Source: JAYREN01 sp963663375 (GTDB lineage: Bacteria > Acidobacteriota > Holophagae > Holophagales > Holophagaceae). From it: a DNA stretch of 64,000 bases. This document shows positions 8,433-17,388 of this stretch, in pieces. Within the stretch, counting starts at the first letter, position 1. Every line of letters begins with the position of its first letter. The stretch is taken from contig OY760195.1 of NCBI GenBank assembly GCA_963663375.1, positions 1,426,001-1,490,000 of the forward strand, given 5' to 3'. The translations under genes were made by a program, and so were the position numbers. Below the pieces are notes generated by a model. It was not told the DNA's origin. It worked only from the letters and a program-made list of their open reading frames with translations, and made no database searches.

Positions 8433-9493
8433 GCGGCCCCTTCGCCCCCATCGAAGACGCCATCGAGGCCATCCGCTGCGGTCGGATGGTGGTCGTGGTG
8501 GATGACGAGGACCGGGAGAACGAGGGCGATCTCACCATGGCGGCCCAGCACGTCACGCCCGAGGCCATCTCCTTCATGGCCACCCACGGCCGAGGCCTCA
8601 TCTGTTCCACCTTCGAGGGCGAACTGCTGGATCGCCTGCACATCCCCCCCATGGTGCAGAACAACACCAGCCCCTTCGAGACGGCCTTCTGCGTTTCAGT
8701 AGAGGCTCGGGAAGGCACCACCACGGGGATTTCCGCCCAGGATCGGGCGCGAACCATCCAGGCTCTCATCGCCCCCAATGCCAAGCCCTCGGATTTCGTG
8801 AAGCCTGGCCACACCTTTCCCCTGCGGGCCCGCCCCGGCGGCGTGCTCGCCCGCACCGGCCAGACCGAGGCCTCGGTGGATCTCGCCCGACTCGCGGGCC
8901 TGCATCCCTCCGGCGTCATCTGCGAGATCATGAAGGATGACGGCACCATGGCCCGGGTGCCGGACCTCGTGAGCTATTGCCAGCGCCACGGCCTGCTGAT
9001 GGTCACCGTCGCCGACCTGGCCGCCTACCGCTTGCGGAAGGATCCCATCATCCGCCCCCTTGGCGCCGAGCCCATGGCCACCACCTGGGGCCGCATCACC
9101 GTCCACCGCTTCGAGAGCGCCCTGGATGGCGCCGTGCACCTGGCCTTCGTCTTCGGCGAGCTAGACGGCCCCACTGCCCCCCTGGTGCGCGTGCATGTGG
9201 AGCGCCTGCCGGACGATCTCCTGGGCTTCGCTCCAGAGCCCTCGACCCCTTTCAATACCGCCATGCAGGCCCTCGCCCAGGAAGGGCGCGGCGTGCTGGT
9301 CTACATGCGGCGTCAGACGCCCGAAGCCGGCGCCAAGGCCCCCAGCGACCGGGAAATCGGTGTGGGCGCGCAGATCCTTGTCCATCTTGGCCTGCGCCAA
9401 ATGCGGCTCCTCAGTCGGCAGGAAAAGAAGTACATTGGTCTCCACGGCTTCGGTCTCGATGTCGTCGCCACAGTCCACCTGGAAGCCCATTGA
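8429..9493 (+). CDS. ribB: 3,4-dihydroxy-2-butanone 4-phosphate synthase with degenerate GTP cyclohydrolase II domain
   Basis: A 354-aa protein of the riboflavin pathway. Residues 1-205 are a complete RibB domain, which converts ribulose 5-phosphate to dihydroxybutanone phosphate plus formate; the acidic loop VDDEDRENEGDLTM (residues 24-37), THGRGLIC and the HPSGVICEIM block are intact. Residues 215-354 align with RibA (EGRGVLVYMR, REIGVGAQILVHLGLRQMRLLS, KKYIGLHGFGLDVV). However, the zinc-binding cysteine motif and the RQEGRGIG catalytic loop are absent, so GTP cyclohydrolase activity is unlikely. This resembles RibBX proteins described in other bacteria. The start overlaps the upstream ORF as ATGA. 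Confidence 0.88.
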   Translation: MSGPFAPIEDAIEAIRCGRMVVVVDDEDRENEGDLTMAAQHVTPEAISFMATHGRGLICSTFEGELLDRLHIPPMVQNNTSPFETAFCVSVEAREGTTTGISAQDRARTIQALIAPNAKPSDFVKPGHTFPLRARPGGVLARTGQTEASVDLARLAGLHPSGVICEIMKDDGTMARVPDLVSYCQRHGLLMVTVADLAAYRLRKDPIIRPLGAEPMATTWGRITVHRFESALDGAVHLAFVFGELDGPTAPLVRVHVERLPDDLLGFAPEPSTPFNTAMQALAQEGRGVLVYMRRQTPEAGAKAPSDREIGVGAQILVHLGLRQMRLLSRQEKKYIGLHGFGLDVVATVHLEAH

Positions 9494-9984
9494 TCAACAC
9501 CGCCTTCCTCACCGATTCGCCCCTGTTCAGAAACCTGGACGAGACGGAGCGTGCCCAGATCCTGATCATCGGCCAGGTGAAATCCTACGGGACGGATCAG
9601 GTCATTTTTCAAGAGGGGGAAACCGGCGACGGCCTCTTCATCGTGCTCAAAGGCTCCATTCGCATTTCCAAGCGCAGCGCCTCCGGAGAAGAAGCCCTCG
9701 CCGTGCTCGAGCCTCATTCCTTCTTCGGCGAGATGGCCCTCATCGACTTTTCGCCCCGTGCCGCGGATGCCATCGCCAACGAACCTACGGATCTCTTCTT
9801 CATCCCCCTGGTGGATCTGCGCGCGCTCTTCGAATCCCACAACCAGATCGCCCTCAAGGTGCTCTACGCGCTGTGCGAGGTGCTGGCCCAACGGTTGCGC
9901 GAAACCAACGAAAGGTACATGAGTATCTTCACCATCGCCCAGTGGGGCGGCTCGGCCCAGAACGGCCTCATCCCCTTGCCCTGA
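9490..9984 (+). CDS. Cyclic-nucleotide-binding domain protein
   Basis: A 164-aa Crp/Fnr-type effector domain with no DNA-binding domain. The core covers residues 1-125: FRNLDETERAQILIIGQVKSYGTDQVIFQEGETGDGLFIVLKGSIRI is the first half of the beta-roll, and SFFGEMALIDFSPRAADAIA is the phosphate-binding cassette (GEMALxxxxxRxA), with an Arg in the expected position, so cAMP or another cyclic nucleotide may bind. The start is inferred as TTG 9490, which overlaps the ribB stop as TTGA and has GGAAG just upstream; no ATG lies near the domain start. Probably co-translated with ribB. Confidence 0.78.
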   Translation: MINTAFLTDSPLFRNLDETERAQILIIGQVKSYGTDQVIFQEGETGDGLFIVLKGSIRISKRSASGEEALAVLEPHSFFGEMALIDFSPRAADAIANEPTDLFFIPLVDLRALFESHNQIALKVLYALCEVLAQRLRETNERYMSIFTIAQWGGSAQNGLIPLP

Positions 9985-10020
9985 CCGCGATCGGCAGGGC
10001 GCTCTTCCAAGAGGAAACAA

Positions 10021-10341
10021 ATGTCTGATCTCGTCAAGCACATCTCCGACGCCGATTTCCAGGCCACCGTGGCCACCGGTGTCACCCTCGTGGACTTCTG
10101 GGCTCCCTGGTGCGGCCCCTGCAAGATGATCGCCCCCGTCCTCGAAGAGATCGCCGGCGAACTGGGCGGCAAGGCCCAGATCGTCAAGATCAATGTGGAC
10201 GAAAACCCTCTGGTGGCTGGCCAGTACGGCATCATGTCGATCCCAACCCTGCTCCTGTTCAAGGACGGCAAGAAGGTCGATCAGAAGGTCGGCGCCCTGC
10301 CCAAGCCCGCCCTCAAGAGCTTCATCGAAGCCGCATTCTGA
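10021..10341 (+). CDS. trxA: Thioredoxin
   Basis: A 106-aa cytoplasmic dithiol-disulfide oxidoreductase. The redox site WCGPCK has C31 and C34, and the cis-proline loop is IMSIPTLLLFK. Length and both blocks are standard for TrxA. The ATG at 10021 follows an AGAGGAAAC site. It is followed by a long perfect hairpin that separates it from the convergent sppA gene. Confidence 0.95.
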   Translation: MSDLVKHISDADFQATVATGVTLVDFWAPWCGPCKMIAPVLEEIAGELGGKAQIVKINVDENPLVAGQYGIMSIPTLLLFKDGKKVDQKVGALPKPALKSFIEAAF

Positions 10342-10354
10342 TTCCTTTTCCCAG

Positions 10355-10400
10355 CCAGACAGCAGAACGCCCCGCTTTGACGGGGCGTTCTGCTGTCTGG
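10355..10400. terminator. Bidirectional hairpin between trxA and sppA
   Basis: A perfect 20-bp stem: ccagacagcagaacgccccg at 10355-10374 pairs with 10381-10400 around the loop CTTTGA. It lies between two convergent genes. No clear T-run follows in either direction, so it may stop transcription mainly through stem stability or protect 3' ends. Confidence 0.8.
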
Positions 10401-10408
10401 ACTGCGGT

Positions 10409-12199
10409 CTAGCGCAGGTTTAAGTCGTAGGGCATCCGGGCGTAGACACCTCTGGGGTCATTCAAGGACCGAAGCGTGTCGAGGGTCTGCTCGAACTGGG
10501 TCTTGAGTTCATCCAGGGGCCCCTGCTTCACGAGCTTGCGCTTGTCATTGTTGCCGAGAGCCTTCAGGAATTTCTCGACGGGATCCTTGGGCGCCTCGGG
10601 AGCATCGACTTTGTAGTCGTTCTCGATCTTGGCCAACTTGGCGGCATGGGCGATGGCGCTGCGGAGACCGCCCATTTCGTCCACCAGACCGATCTTCAGG
10701 GCGGCCTTGCCGGACCACACGCGGCCCTGGGCGATCTCGGCCACGGCCTCCTTCTTCAACTTGCGCCCTTCGGCCACTTTGCTGAGGAACTGGTCGTAGA
10801 TGTCATCCACCATGCTCTGGATGCGGGCCAGCTCTTCCGGCGTGCGGGGGCGGGCCAGGGAGGGTGTTCCCAACTTGGCGGTCTGCACGCTGTCCCAGGT
10901 GATGCCATGGTCGTTGGCGAGCTTCTTCGCGTTGGGAAGGGTACCAAAGACTCCGATGGAACCCGTGATGGTGTTGGGCTCGGCGAAGATGCGATCCGCA
11001 TAGGTGCTGATCCAGTAGCCACCGGAAGCGGCCACGTACCCCATGGAGACGACCACGGGCTTGCCTGCAGCCTTGGCCAGGATCACTTCGCGCTGGATGA
11101 GCTCCGAGGCCGTGGCACTGCCGCCGGGGCTGTTCACCCGGAACACGATGGCCTTCACGTTCTTGTCCAGGCGGAGTTTGCGCAACTCGCGGCTGAGGCT
11201 GTCGCCTCCGATCTGGTTACCGGCGCCTTCACCGTCCACGATCTCGCCCTCGGCGTACACCACGGCGATGCGGTTCTTGCTCTTTGCGGAGTCCCCGGGA
11301 ATCTTGACGTAGGTGTCCATATCGATCTGGGGGAATTCCCGATCCTTGCTCGCCTTGCCTGAGAGCTTCTTCAGCTCATCCAGCACCTCATCGTGATTAG
11401 CCAGCTTGTCCACCAGCTTGGCCTGCAGGGCGTCCTTACTGAGCACTTCACCCTTCTCATCCGCCAACTGCTGGATGTCCTCAGTCTTCAGCTTGCGATC
11501 GCCGGCCACCGCGGCCTTCCACTCCTCCCAGATATCCCCCAGGAACATCTGGGTCTGTTCGCGATTGGCATCGCTCATTTTTTCCAGAAAGAAGGGCTCC
11601 ACGGCGCTCTTGTACTTGCCCACCCGGGTGATCTGCATTTCCAGGCCGTACTTCTTGAAGGCTCCGGCAAAGAACATGGGCTCCGAGGTAAGACCCGACA
11701 CATCCACGCCGCCCATGGGGTGAACGTAGACCGTGGAGGCGCCTGCGCAGAGGTAGAAATCCGCCTTGCTGTAGCCCATGTTGTAGGCGATGACAGGCTT
11801 GCCGGACTTGGCCTTGAAATTCTGAATGGCCTCGCGCAGTTCCTTGAGGGCCGCGGGACCACTGGCATAGCCCGCGGACTGCACATTGCCCGTGAGGTAG
11901 AGGGCGCTGATGGCCGAATCCTTGGCGGCGCGATCCAGGGCGTTGAGCAACACCGGCAGCGGGGTACCGTCATTGCCTCCGCCCCGCATGGCCTTCTGGA
12001 TGGCGGCCCCAGGGCCCGCGTCCTGGGCCGAATCGGGGATGGGCTGGGAGAGATCGAAGACCAGCACAGCCTTGGATGGAACCTTGGGCGTGCTCGGCCC
12101 CATGGAGGCCAGAACTCCGATCAGCAGGAGGAAACCCAGCCCTGCAAAGAGGACCAGGGCCACCAGCGATGCCAGCAGCGACTTAAAAAAGACCTTCAT
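10409..12199 (-). CDS. sppA: Signal peptide peptidase SppA, 67K type
   Basis: A 596-aa membrane-anchored S49 protease that degrades signal-peptide remnants. An N-terminal membrane span (residues 5-32) precedes two S49 repeats. The general-base lysine is probably K197 in GKYKSAVEPF, and the nucleophile S392 in GYVAASGGYW, as in E. coli SppA (K209/S409). The oxyanion-side block FRVNSPGGSATAS is present. The length fits the long two-repeat class. The ATG at 12199 is chosen because the signal anchor begins there and GGAG lies upstream; 19 earlier codons are not credible. Confidence 0.9.
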   Translation of the reverse strand: MKVFFKSLLASLVALVLFAGLGFLLLIGVLASMGPSTPKVPSKAVLVFDLSQPIPDSAQDAGPGAAIQKAMRGGGNDGTPLPVLLNALDRAAKDSAISALYLTGNVQSAGYASGPAALKELREAIQNFKAKSGKPVIAYNMGYSKADFYLCAGASTVYVHPMGGVDVSGLTSEPMFFAGAFKKYGLEMQITRVGKYKSAVEPFFLEKMSDANREQTQMFLGDIWEEWKAAVAGDRKLKTEDIQQLADEKGEVLSKDALQAKLVDKLANHDEVLDELKKLSGKASKDREFPQIDMDTYVKIPGDSAKSKNRIAVVYAEGEIVDGEGAGNQIGGDSLSRELRKLRLDKNVKAIVFRVNSPGGSATASELIQREVILAKAAGKPVVVSMGYVAASGGYWISTYADRIFAEPNTITGSIGVFGTLPNAKKLANDHGITWDSVQTAKLGTPSLARPRTPEELARIQSMVDDIYDQFLSKVAEGRKLKKEAVAEIAQGRVWSGKAALKIGLVDEMGGLRSAIAHAAKLAKIENDYKVDAPEAPKDPVEKFLKALGNNDKRKLVKQGPLDELKTQFEQTLDTLRSLNDPRGVYARMPYDLNLR

Positions 12200-12304
12200 G
12201 GTTGACTCCGAGAAAGTGGATTCATCATGGCACAGGCCTGTCATCCGGGATGGCAACAGGGGCGAATGGACGGGACTGGCCGGTGAGCTGTGGGATCATG
12301 GGGC

Positions 12305-13621
12305 ATGGCAGACCCCGCCCCCATTTCTGTAAAACGCCTGCTGGAGCAGATCAAGACTCGCCTCGAACCCGCGTTCGCTTCGGTCTGCGTGGCGGGGGAA
12401 GTGAGCAACTTCCGGGGCTCGGGTCGCCATTGGTACTTCACTCTGAAGGAGGAAGGGGCCGCCCTCCAGTGCGCTGTGTGGGCCACCCAGCAGCGTTTCC
12501 TGAAGCACATCCCCAAGGACGGTCAGCGGGTGGTGCTCCGGGGCAGCCTGAATCTGTACGTGGCGGGCGGCACCCTCACCCTGGCGGTCACCCATTGCGA
12601 ACCCGCGGGCGTGGGCGATCTCCAGGAACGCCTGCGCCAGCTGGAGGCAGAGCTGCGGGCCGCGGGCGTCTTCGACCGCCCCAAGCGCCCCCTGCCCCGC
12701 TTCCCCAAGCGCCTCGGCATCGTGGCGGCCCTCGGCGGCGCGGCCCTGCGGGATGTGCTGGAAGTGACCCAGCGCCGGGCTCCGGGCATCGATATCCTCA
12801 TTGCCCCCGCCGCAGCCCAGGGAGAGCGTAGTGTCCCCGAAAACCTGCTGGCCCTCCAGGAACTCCAGGACGAATTCTGGGGCTGCGACGCCATTCTGCT
12901 GGTGCGGGGCGGCGGCAGTCTGGAGGATCTCTGGAGCTTCAACGATCCAGAACTGGTGCGCGCCGTGGCCGCCTGCCGCATCCCAGTCATCACCGGCGTG
13001 GGCCACGAGATCGACACCACCCTGGTGGATCTCGCCTCGGATCGCCGCGCCGCCACCCCCAGCCAGGCGGCGGAATTGGCCACCCCCGATCGCCAGCAGC
13101 TCAGCAGCGAGCTCCTGCGGCGCCGGGATGCCCTGGTGGCCCGCCTGGATTGGCGCCTGCGGGGCCTGGAGACCACCCTGAACCTCCTGGTGGACCGCGG
13201 CCTCCTGCGCAGCGCGCCCACCACCTTGACCCAGGAGCGACTCGGCAGGCTCGCCCAGCGCCTGCATCTGGTCCATCCCCAGCGACGCCTGGACCAGACC
13301 ACCGGTCGTCTGGCCTTGCTGCGCCAGCGGCTAACCCATGCCGCCGCCCGGGTTTCGGGAGAAGTCGACCGCCCCCGCCTGCACCAGGCCCAGCAGCACC
13401 TGACCCCCGCCATGGTGCGTGCCCTGGAAACCCGCGAAAGGCGCTTGGCCGTACTCGGCGCCCGGCTCCAGGGCCTCGATCCCACCGGCCCCCTGGACCG
13501 TGGTTTCGTGCTGGCCACCGATGACACCGGGAAAGCCGTCACCAGCTCCCGCGCCTTGCCCGAAGGGGCCCAGCTGGCTCTGCGCTGGAAGGACGGGAGC
13601 CGCAAGGCGCGACTGGATTGA
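12305..13621 (+). CDS. xseA: Exodeoxyribonuclease VII large subunit
   Basis: The catalytic large subunit (438 aa) of ExoVII, which degrades single-stranded DNA in the cytoplasm with the small subunit XseB. An N-terminal OB fold (residues 1-105; VAGEVSNFRGSGRHWYFTLKEE) is followed by the nuclease core with KRLGIVAALGGAALRDVLEV, LLVRGGGSLEDLWSFNDPELVRA and GVGHEIDTTLVDLASDRRAATPSQAAE, then a long arginine-rich coiled coil and a short C-terminal domain (PLDRGFVLATDD). xseB is not in the window. ATG 12305 is used; GTG 12290 is a weaker alternative. Confidence 0.93.
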   Translation: MADPAPISVKRLLEQIKTRLEPAFASVCVAGEVSNFRGSGRHWYFTLKEEGAALQCAVWATQQRFLKHIPKDGQRVVLRGSLNLYVAGGTLTLAVTHCEPAGVGDLQERLRQLEAELRAAGVFDRPKRPLPRFPKRLGIVAALGGAALRDVLEVTQRRAPGIDILIAPAAAQGERSVPENLLALQELQDEFWGCDAILLVRGGGSLEDLWSFNDPELVRAVAACRIPVITGVGHEIDTTLVDLASDRRAATPSQAAELATPDRQQLSSELLRRRDALVARLDWRLRGLETTLNLLVDRGLLRSAPTTLTQERLGRLAQRLHLVHPQRRLDQTTGRLALLRQRLTHAAARVSGEVDRPRLHQAQQHLTPAMVRALETRERRLAVLGARLQGLDPTGPLDRGFVLATDDTGKAVTSSRALPEGAQLALRWKDGSRKARLD

Positions 13622-13649
13622 CGTTCCACTGATCTCACAGGGAGACCCC

Positions 13650-15263
13650 ATGCACCAATTCCACCCCATGCGGGTGACCTGCCTGATGGCGGCCCTGGCG
13701 ACCGCCCTGGGCGCCTGCACCAACATTCTGGTCACCAAGGGCGCCACCAGGGACCGGGCCACGCTGGTCACCTATTCCGACGATAGTCATGTGCGCTACG
13801 GCGAGCTTTTCTTTCGCCCGGAGATGGCCCACCGACCGGGAACCCTGCGGGATGTGGTGGACTGGGGCAGCGGGGCGTTCCGGGGACGCATTCCCGAACC
13901 CGTTCGGACCTACCGCCGGGTCGGCAACATGAATGAATTCCAGGTCGCCATCGGCGAGACCACCTTCGGCGGGCGCAAGGAGCTCGCCGGCAGCGGCATG
14001 ATCGACTACGGGAGCCTGATCTACATCGCCCTGGAGCGCGCCAAGACGGCCCGTGAGGCCATCCAGGTGATGACCTCCCTCGTCGCGGAGTACGGCTACG
14101 GGTCCGATGGCGAGAGCTTCTCCATCTGCGACCCCAATGAGGCCTGGATCCTGGAAATGGTGGGCAAGGGCAAGGCGGACAAGGGAGCGCATTGGGTCGC
14201 GGTACGGCTGCCGGAGGGCACCCTCAGCGCCCACGCCAACCAGGCCCGGATTCGCCAGTTCCCTCTGAACGACCCCGGAAATTGCCTGTATTCGAAGGAT
14301 GTCATCACCTTTGCCCGGACCAAGGGCTGGTTCAAGGGCGAAGACAAGGACTTCAGTTTCTGTGAGGCCTACGCGCCCTGGACCTTTTCCGCCCTGAGGG
14401 CCTGCGAATCGAGGGTGTGGAGCGTATTCCGGCGGGCCGCTCCCAGCCTGAACCTGCCTGCGGACTTCGTTCGGGGCGATGTCAACGCCCAGCCCTTGCC
14501 CCTTTGGATCAGGCCCGACCGCCCTCTTGAGGTGCGCGACCTCATGGAGCTCATGCGGGATCACTTCGAGGGCACCGAGTTCGACATGACCCAGGATGTG
14601 GGCGCCGGTCCATTCAAAGTGCCCTACCGCTGGCGGCCCATGGGCTTCAAGGTGGGCGACCAGAGCTATGTCCACGAGCGCGCCATCTCCACCCAGCAGA
14701 CGGCCTGGTCCTTCGTGGCGCAACTGCGCGCAGGGCTGCCCAATGCCATCGGCGGCGTGCTGTGGTTCGGCATGGATGACACGTACAGCACCTGCTACGT
14801 GCCGATCTACGCGGGCATCCAGGCACCGCCTCCGTCCTGGGCCGAGGGCCACGGCTCCTTCAAGGAATTCAGCTGGGACAGCGCCTTCTGGGTCTTCAAC
14901 TTCGTGAGCAACTACACCTATGCGCGCTACTCGGACATGATCCTGGACGTGCAGAAAGTCCAGCGCGAACGGGAGGGCTGCTTCCTCCAGAACCAGAAGG
15001 AAGTGGAACAGCAGGCCCTGGAGATCCACAACAGGCAGGGCCTCGCTGCCGCGCGGACCTTTGTCACCGACTACAGCAGCACCCAGGCTGAGGAGACCTT
15101 GAAGCACTGGCGGAAACTGGGGGAATTCCTCGTCTGGAAATACCTCGATGGGAACGTGCGGGGCAACCAAGGCCAGGTGACCCATCCGCCCTACCCCGCC
15201 GACTGGTACCGCCGCATCACCGCAGAGCGCGGTGATGCTCTGAAAGTGCGAGGGAAGGAGTAG
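13650..15263 (+). CDS. C69-family dipeptidase, exported
   Basis: A 537-aa N-terminal-nucleophile peptidase of the U34/C69 dipeptidase family. A signal or propeptide of about 22 residues ends at ACTNILVTKGATRD, so C23 would become the N-terminal nucleophile after cleavage. Conserved blocks DDSHVRYGEL, GNMNEFQVAIGETTFGGRKEL, GESFSICDPNEAWILEMVGKGK and SAHANQARIRQF support the family. It presumably releases dipeptides outside the cytoplasm. A close paralogue lies at 33044-34702. ATG 13650 has AGGGAG upstream. A hairpin terminator follows. Confidence 0.88.
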   Translation: MHQFHPMRVTCLMAALATALGACTNILVTKGATRDRATLVTYSDDSHVRYGELFFRPEMAHRPGTLRDVVDWGSGAFRGRIPEPVRTYRRVGNMNEFQVAIGETTFGGRKELAGSGMIDYGSLIYIALERAKTAREAIQVMTSLVAEYGYGSDGESFSICDPNEAWILEMVGKGKADKGAHWVAVRLPEGTLSAHANQARIRQFPLNDPGNCLYSKDVITFARTKGWFKGEDKDFSFCEAYAPWTFSALRACESRVWSVFRRAAPSLNLPADFVRGDVNAQPLPLWIRPDRPLEVRDLMELMRDHFEGTEFDMTQDVGAGPFKVPYRWRPMGFKVGDQSYVHERAISTQQTAWSFVAQLRAGLPNAIGGVLWFGMDDTYSTCYVPIYAGIQAPPPSWAEGHGSFKEFSWDSAFWVFNFVSNYTYARYSDMILDVQKVQREREGCFLQNQKEVEQQALEIHNRQGLAAARTFVTDYSSTQAEETLKHWRKLGEFLVWKYLDGNVRGNQGQVTHPPYPADWYRRITAERGDALKVRGKE

Positions 15264-15285
15264 CGCAGCGCCGAACGGGAACAAG

Positions 15286-15313
15286 AAGAAGGGCGGCCCA
15301 GGCCGCCCTTCTT
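15286..15313. terminator. Hairpin between the C69 dipeptidase and the convergent S9 peptidase
   Basis: AAGAAGGGCGGCC at 15286-15298 and its perfect complement at 15301-15313 form a 13-bp stem. The sequence after it on the plus strand is CCTTTCATC. It lies between two convergent stop codons and could serve both genes. Confidence 0.8.
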
Positions 15314-15331
15314 CCTTTCATCAGCTTCGAC

Positions 15332-17275
15332 CTACTTCCTCAGATCGTCCACCTTCTCCTTGTCGGAAGCGGGTTCCACGCGGCCCCCCAGGTGCTTGGC
15401 CAGGAAGGCCTCCGCGGCGGCGTAGAACTTGAACCGGTTCTCGGGGCGGGCGAAGCCGTGGCCCTCGTCGGGGAACAGCAGGTAGTCCACGGGCTGGTTG
15501 TTCTTGCGCATTGCGGCCACGATCTGGTCGGCCTCGGCCTGCTTCACCCGGGGGTCATTGGCGCCCTGAGCGATGAGCAGCGGCCGCACGATCTGGTGGG
15601 CCTTGAAGAGGGGGCTGCGTTCCTCCAGGAACTTGGGATCCTCGCCCATGCGCTTGGTGAACATGGCCTTCATGGGGGCCCAGTAGGGCGGAATGGAGGC
15701 CAGCAGGGTGTTGAGGTTGCTGGGTCCCACGATATCCACGCCGCAGGTGAATTCCGTGGGCGTGAAGGCGAGGCCCGCCAGAGTCGCATAGCCACCATAG
15801 GAGCCGCCGTAGATGGCCACCTTGGCAGGATCGGCAATCCCCTCCTTGATGGCCCAGGCCTTGGCATCCAGCAGATCCTGGTGCATCTTGAGGCCCCACT
15901 CCTTGTCACCGGCATTGAGGTAGGCCTTGCCGTAGCCCGTGGAGCCGCGGAAGTTCACCTGCAGCACCGCGTAGCCGCGGTTGGCCATCCACTGGGCCTC
16001 GGCCCGGTAGCCCCAGGTGTCCCGGGCCCAGGGGCCGCCGTGCACATTGAGAATCAGGGGCAGGTTCTTGGCGGGAATGCCCTCGGGCACGGTTAGGTAG
16101 GCGTGGATGGTCATGTCATCCTTGGCCTTGAAGGTGATGGGCTTCATGGCCGCGAGTTTCGCGCTTTCCAGGGCGGGGTTGTTGGTGAAGAGGAAATCCG
16201 CCTTCTTGCTGGCCCGGTCGAAGCTGTACCAGCTCACGGGGCCGTTATCCAGGGTGAAGGCCACGATCCAGGTCTGATCCTTCTGGTCACGGCTCACGAT
16301 GTTCACATCGCCATTGCGAACCTTCTTGAGCAGCTCCACGTCCGCCTGCACGGCCTTGTCGAAGAAGCTCCATTCCGTGCGCGCCTTAGTGTAGGACACC
16401 CCTTCCAGGGTGTTCCTGGTGGGGTGGACCATAAGCCCACCCAGGTCGTACATCGGATCCTGGCTGACCACCTTCTGGGCGCCGGACTTGAGGTCGATCT
16501 CCAGCAGACGCGTGGCGTTGTGGTCCACACTGCTCATCAGCCATGCCTTGGTGTTGTCAGGGCTGAAGCCCGCCAGACCGCCGTTGGACTCGTCGGCGCT
16601 CCACTTCACGAAGCTGCGCCAGGCCCCCTTCGCATCGTCCCGCACCCGAATTTCCGTGGAGCCATCGGGGTGCATGATCTGGGCGGCCCGCACCACTAGG
16701 TCGTTGTCGGCGGTGAAGCCCAGCACATTGCCGGGGTTCGTCGTATCGAGGTCGAGGGCGCCGTTCTTGAGGTTCAGGCGGTATACATCGTGGAGCCGGG
16801 GGTCCCGGATATTGAGGGCCACCAGCATCGTGTCGGGGAATTTCGGATCGGCACCGGCGATCTGCACGCGAATGGCGGAGAAGGGCGTGAGATCCCGGGT
16901 GCTGCCCGTCTTCAGGCTGGTCTGATAGAGATGGAAGTTCTCATCCCCATCCTGGTCCTGGATGTAGAGCAGGTGCTCCGCATCCTGCTGCCAGAAATAC
17001 TGGCGGATGCCACGCTTCTTATCCTTGGTGACCACGGTGTCGTCGTTCTTGCCCACGGTGCGCACCCAAACATTGAGCACGCCCTGCTTGTCCGGGGCGA
17101 GATAGGCCAGCTTCTGGCCATCGGGGCTGATCTGGGGGCCCGCCTTCACGGGGTTGCCGAAGAGCACTTGGCGGGAGATGAGAGGGGGCAGCTCCGCCCG
17201 GAGCGGCGCACCTGTGCCCACGAGGGCTGCGGACGCCGCAATGGCGAGGCCAAGTTTGTTCGAGGTAGTCGTCAT
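15332..17275 (-). CDS. S9-family prolyl oligopeptidase-like peptidase, exported
   Basis: A 647-aa serine peptidase of the dipeptidyl-peptidase IV/acylaminoacyl peptidase group. A signal peptide (residues 1-28, ending near PLRAE) is followed by a beta-propeller of about 350 residues and a C-terminal alpha/beta-hydrolase domain. The catalytic serine is in YGGSYGGYATLAG, the aspartate in AQGANDPRVK and the histidine in PDEGHGFARPEN. HGGPWARDTWGY is the oxyanion block. It probably cleaves peptides in the periplasm or outside the cell. ATG 17275 is selected because GGAGG lies 5 nt before it. Confidence 0.9.
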   Translation of the reverse strand: MTTTSNKLGLAIAASAALVGTGAPLRAELPPLISRQVLFGNPVKAGPQISPDGQKLAYLAPDKQGVLNVWVRTVGKNDDTVVTKDKKRGIRQYFWQQDAEHLLYIQDQDGDENFHLYQTSLKTGSTRDLTPFSAIRVQIAGADPKFPDTMLVALNIRDPRLHDVYRLNLKNGALDLDTTNPGNVLGFTADNDLVVRAAQIMHPDGSTEIRVRDDAKGAWRSFVKWSADESNGGLAGFSPDNTKAWLMSSVDHNATRLLEIDLKSGAQKVVSQDPMYDLGGLMVHPTRNTLEGVSYTKARTEWSFFDKAVQADVELLKKVRNGDVNIVSRDQKDQTWIVAFTLDNGPVSWYSFDRASKKADFLFTNNPALESAKLAAMKPITFKAKDDMTIHAYLTVPEGIPAKNLPLILNVHGGPWARDTWGYRAEAQWMANRGYAVLQVNFRGSTGYGKAYLNAGDKEWGLKMHQDLLDAKAWAIKEGIADPAKVAIYGGSYGGYATLAGLAFTPTEFTCGVDIVGPSNLNTLLASIPPYWAPMKAMFTKRMGEDPKFLEERSPLFKAHQIVRPLLIAQGANDPRVKQAEADQIVAAMRKNNQPVDYLLFPDEGHGFARPENRFKFYAAAEAFLAKHLGGRVEPASDKEKVDDLRK

Positions 17276-17388
17276 GGAACCTCCGGGTGGGGTGGGGACC
17301 ATGACGTTACGGGTGGAAGAAGGGCTCGTTTAGATTGGGATTGGGGCGATTCTTTTCCGGCACTGACGTTTTTTCATCAGGCGCTGTA

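Noticed and set aside
13635..15284. Long minus-strand frame opposite the first C69 gene
   Set aside because: An antisense shadow; the same kind of frame occurs opposite the second C69 gene, as expected from shared codon use.
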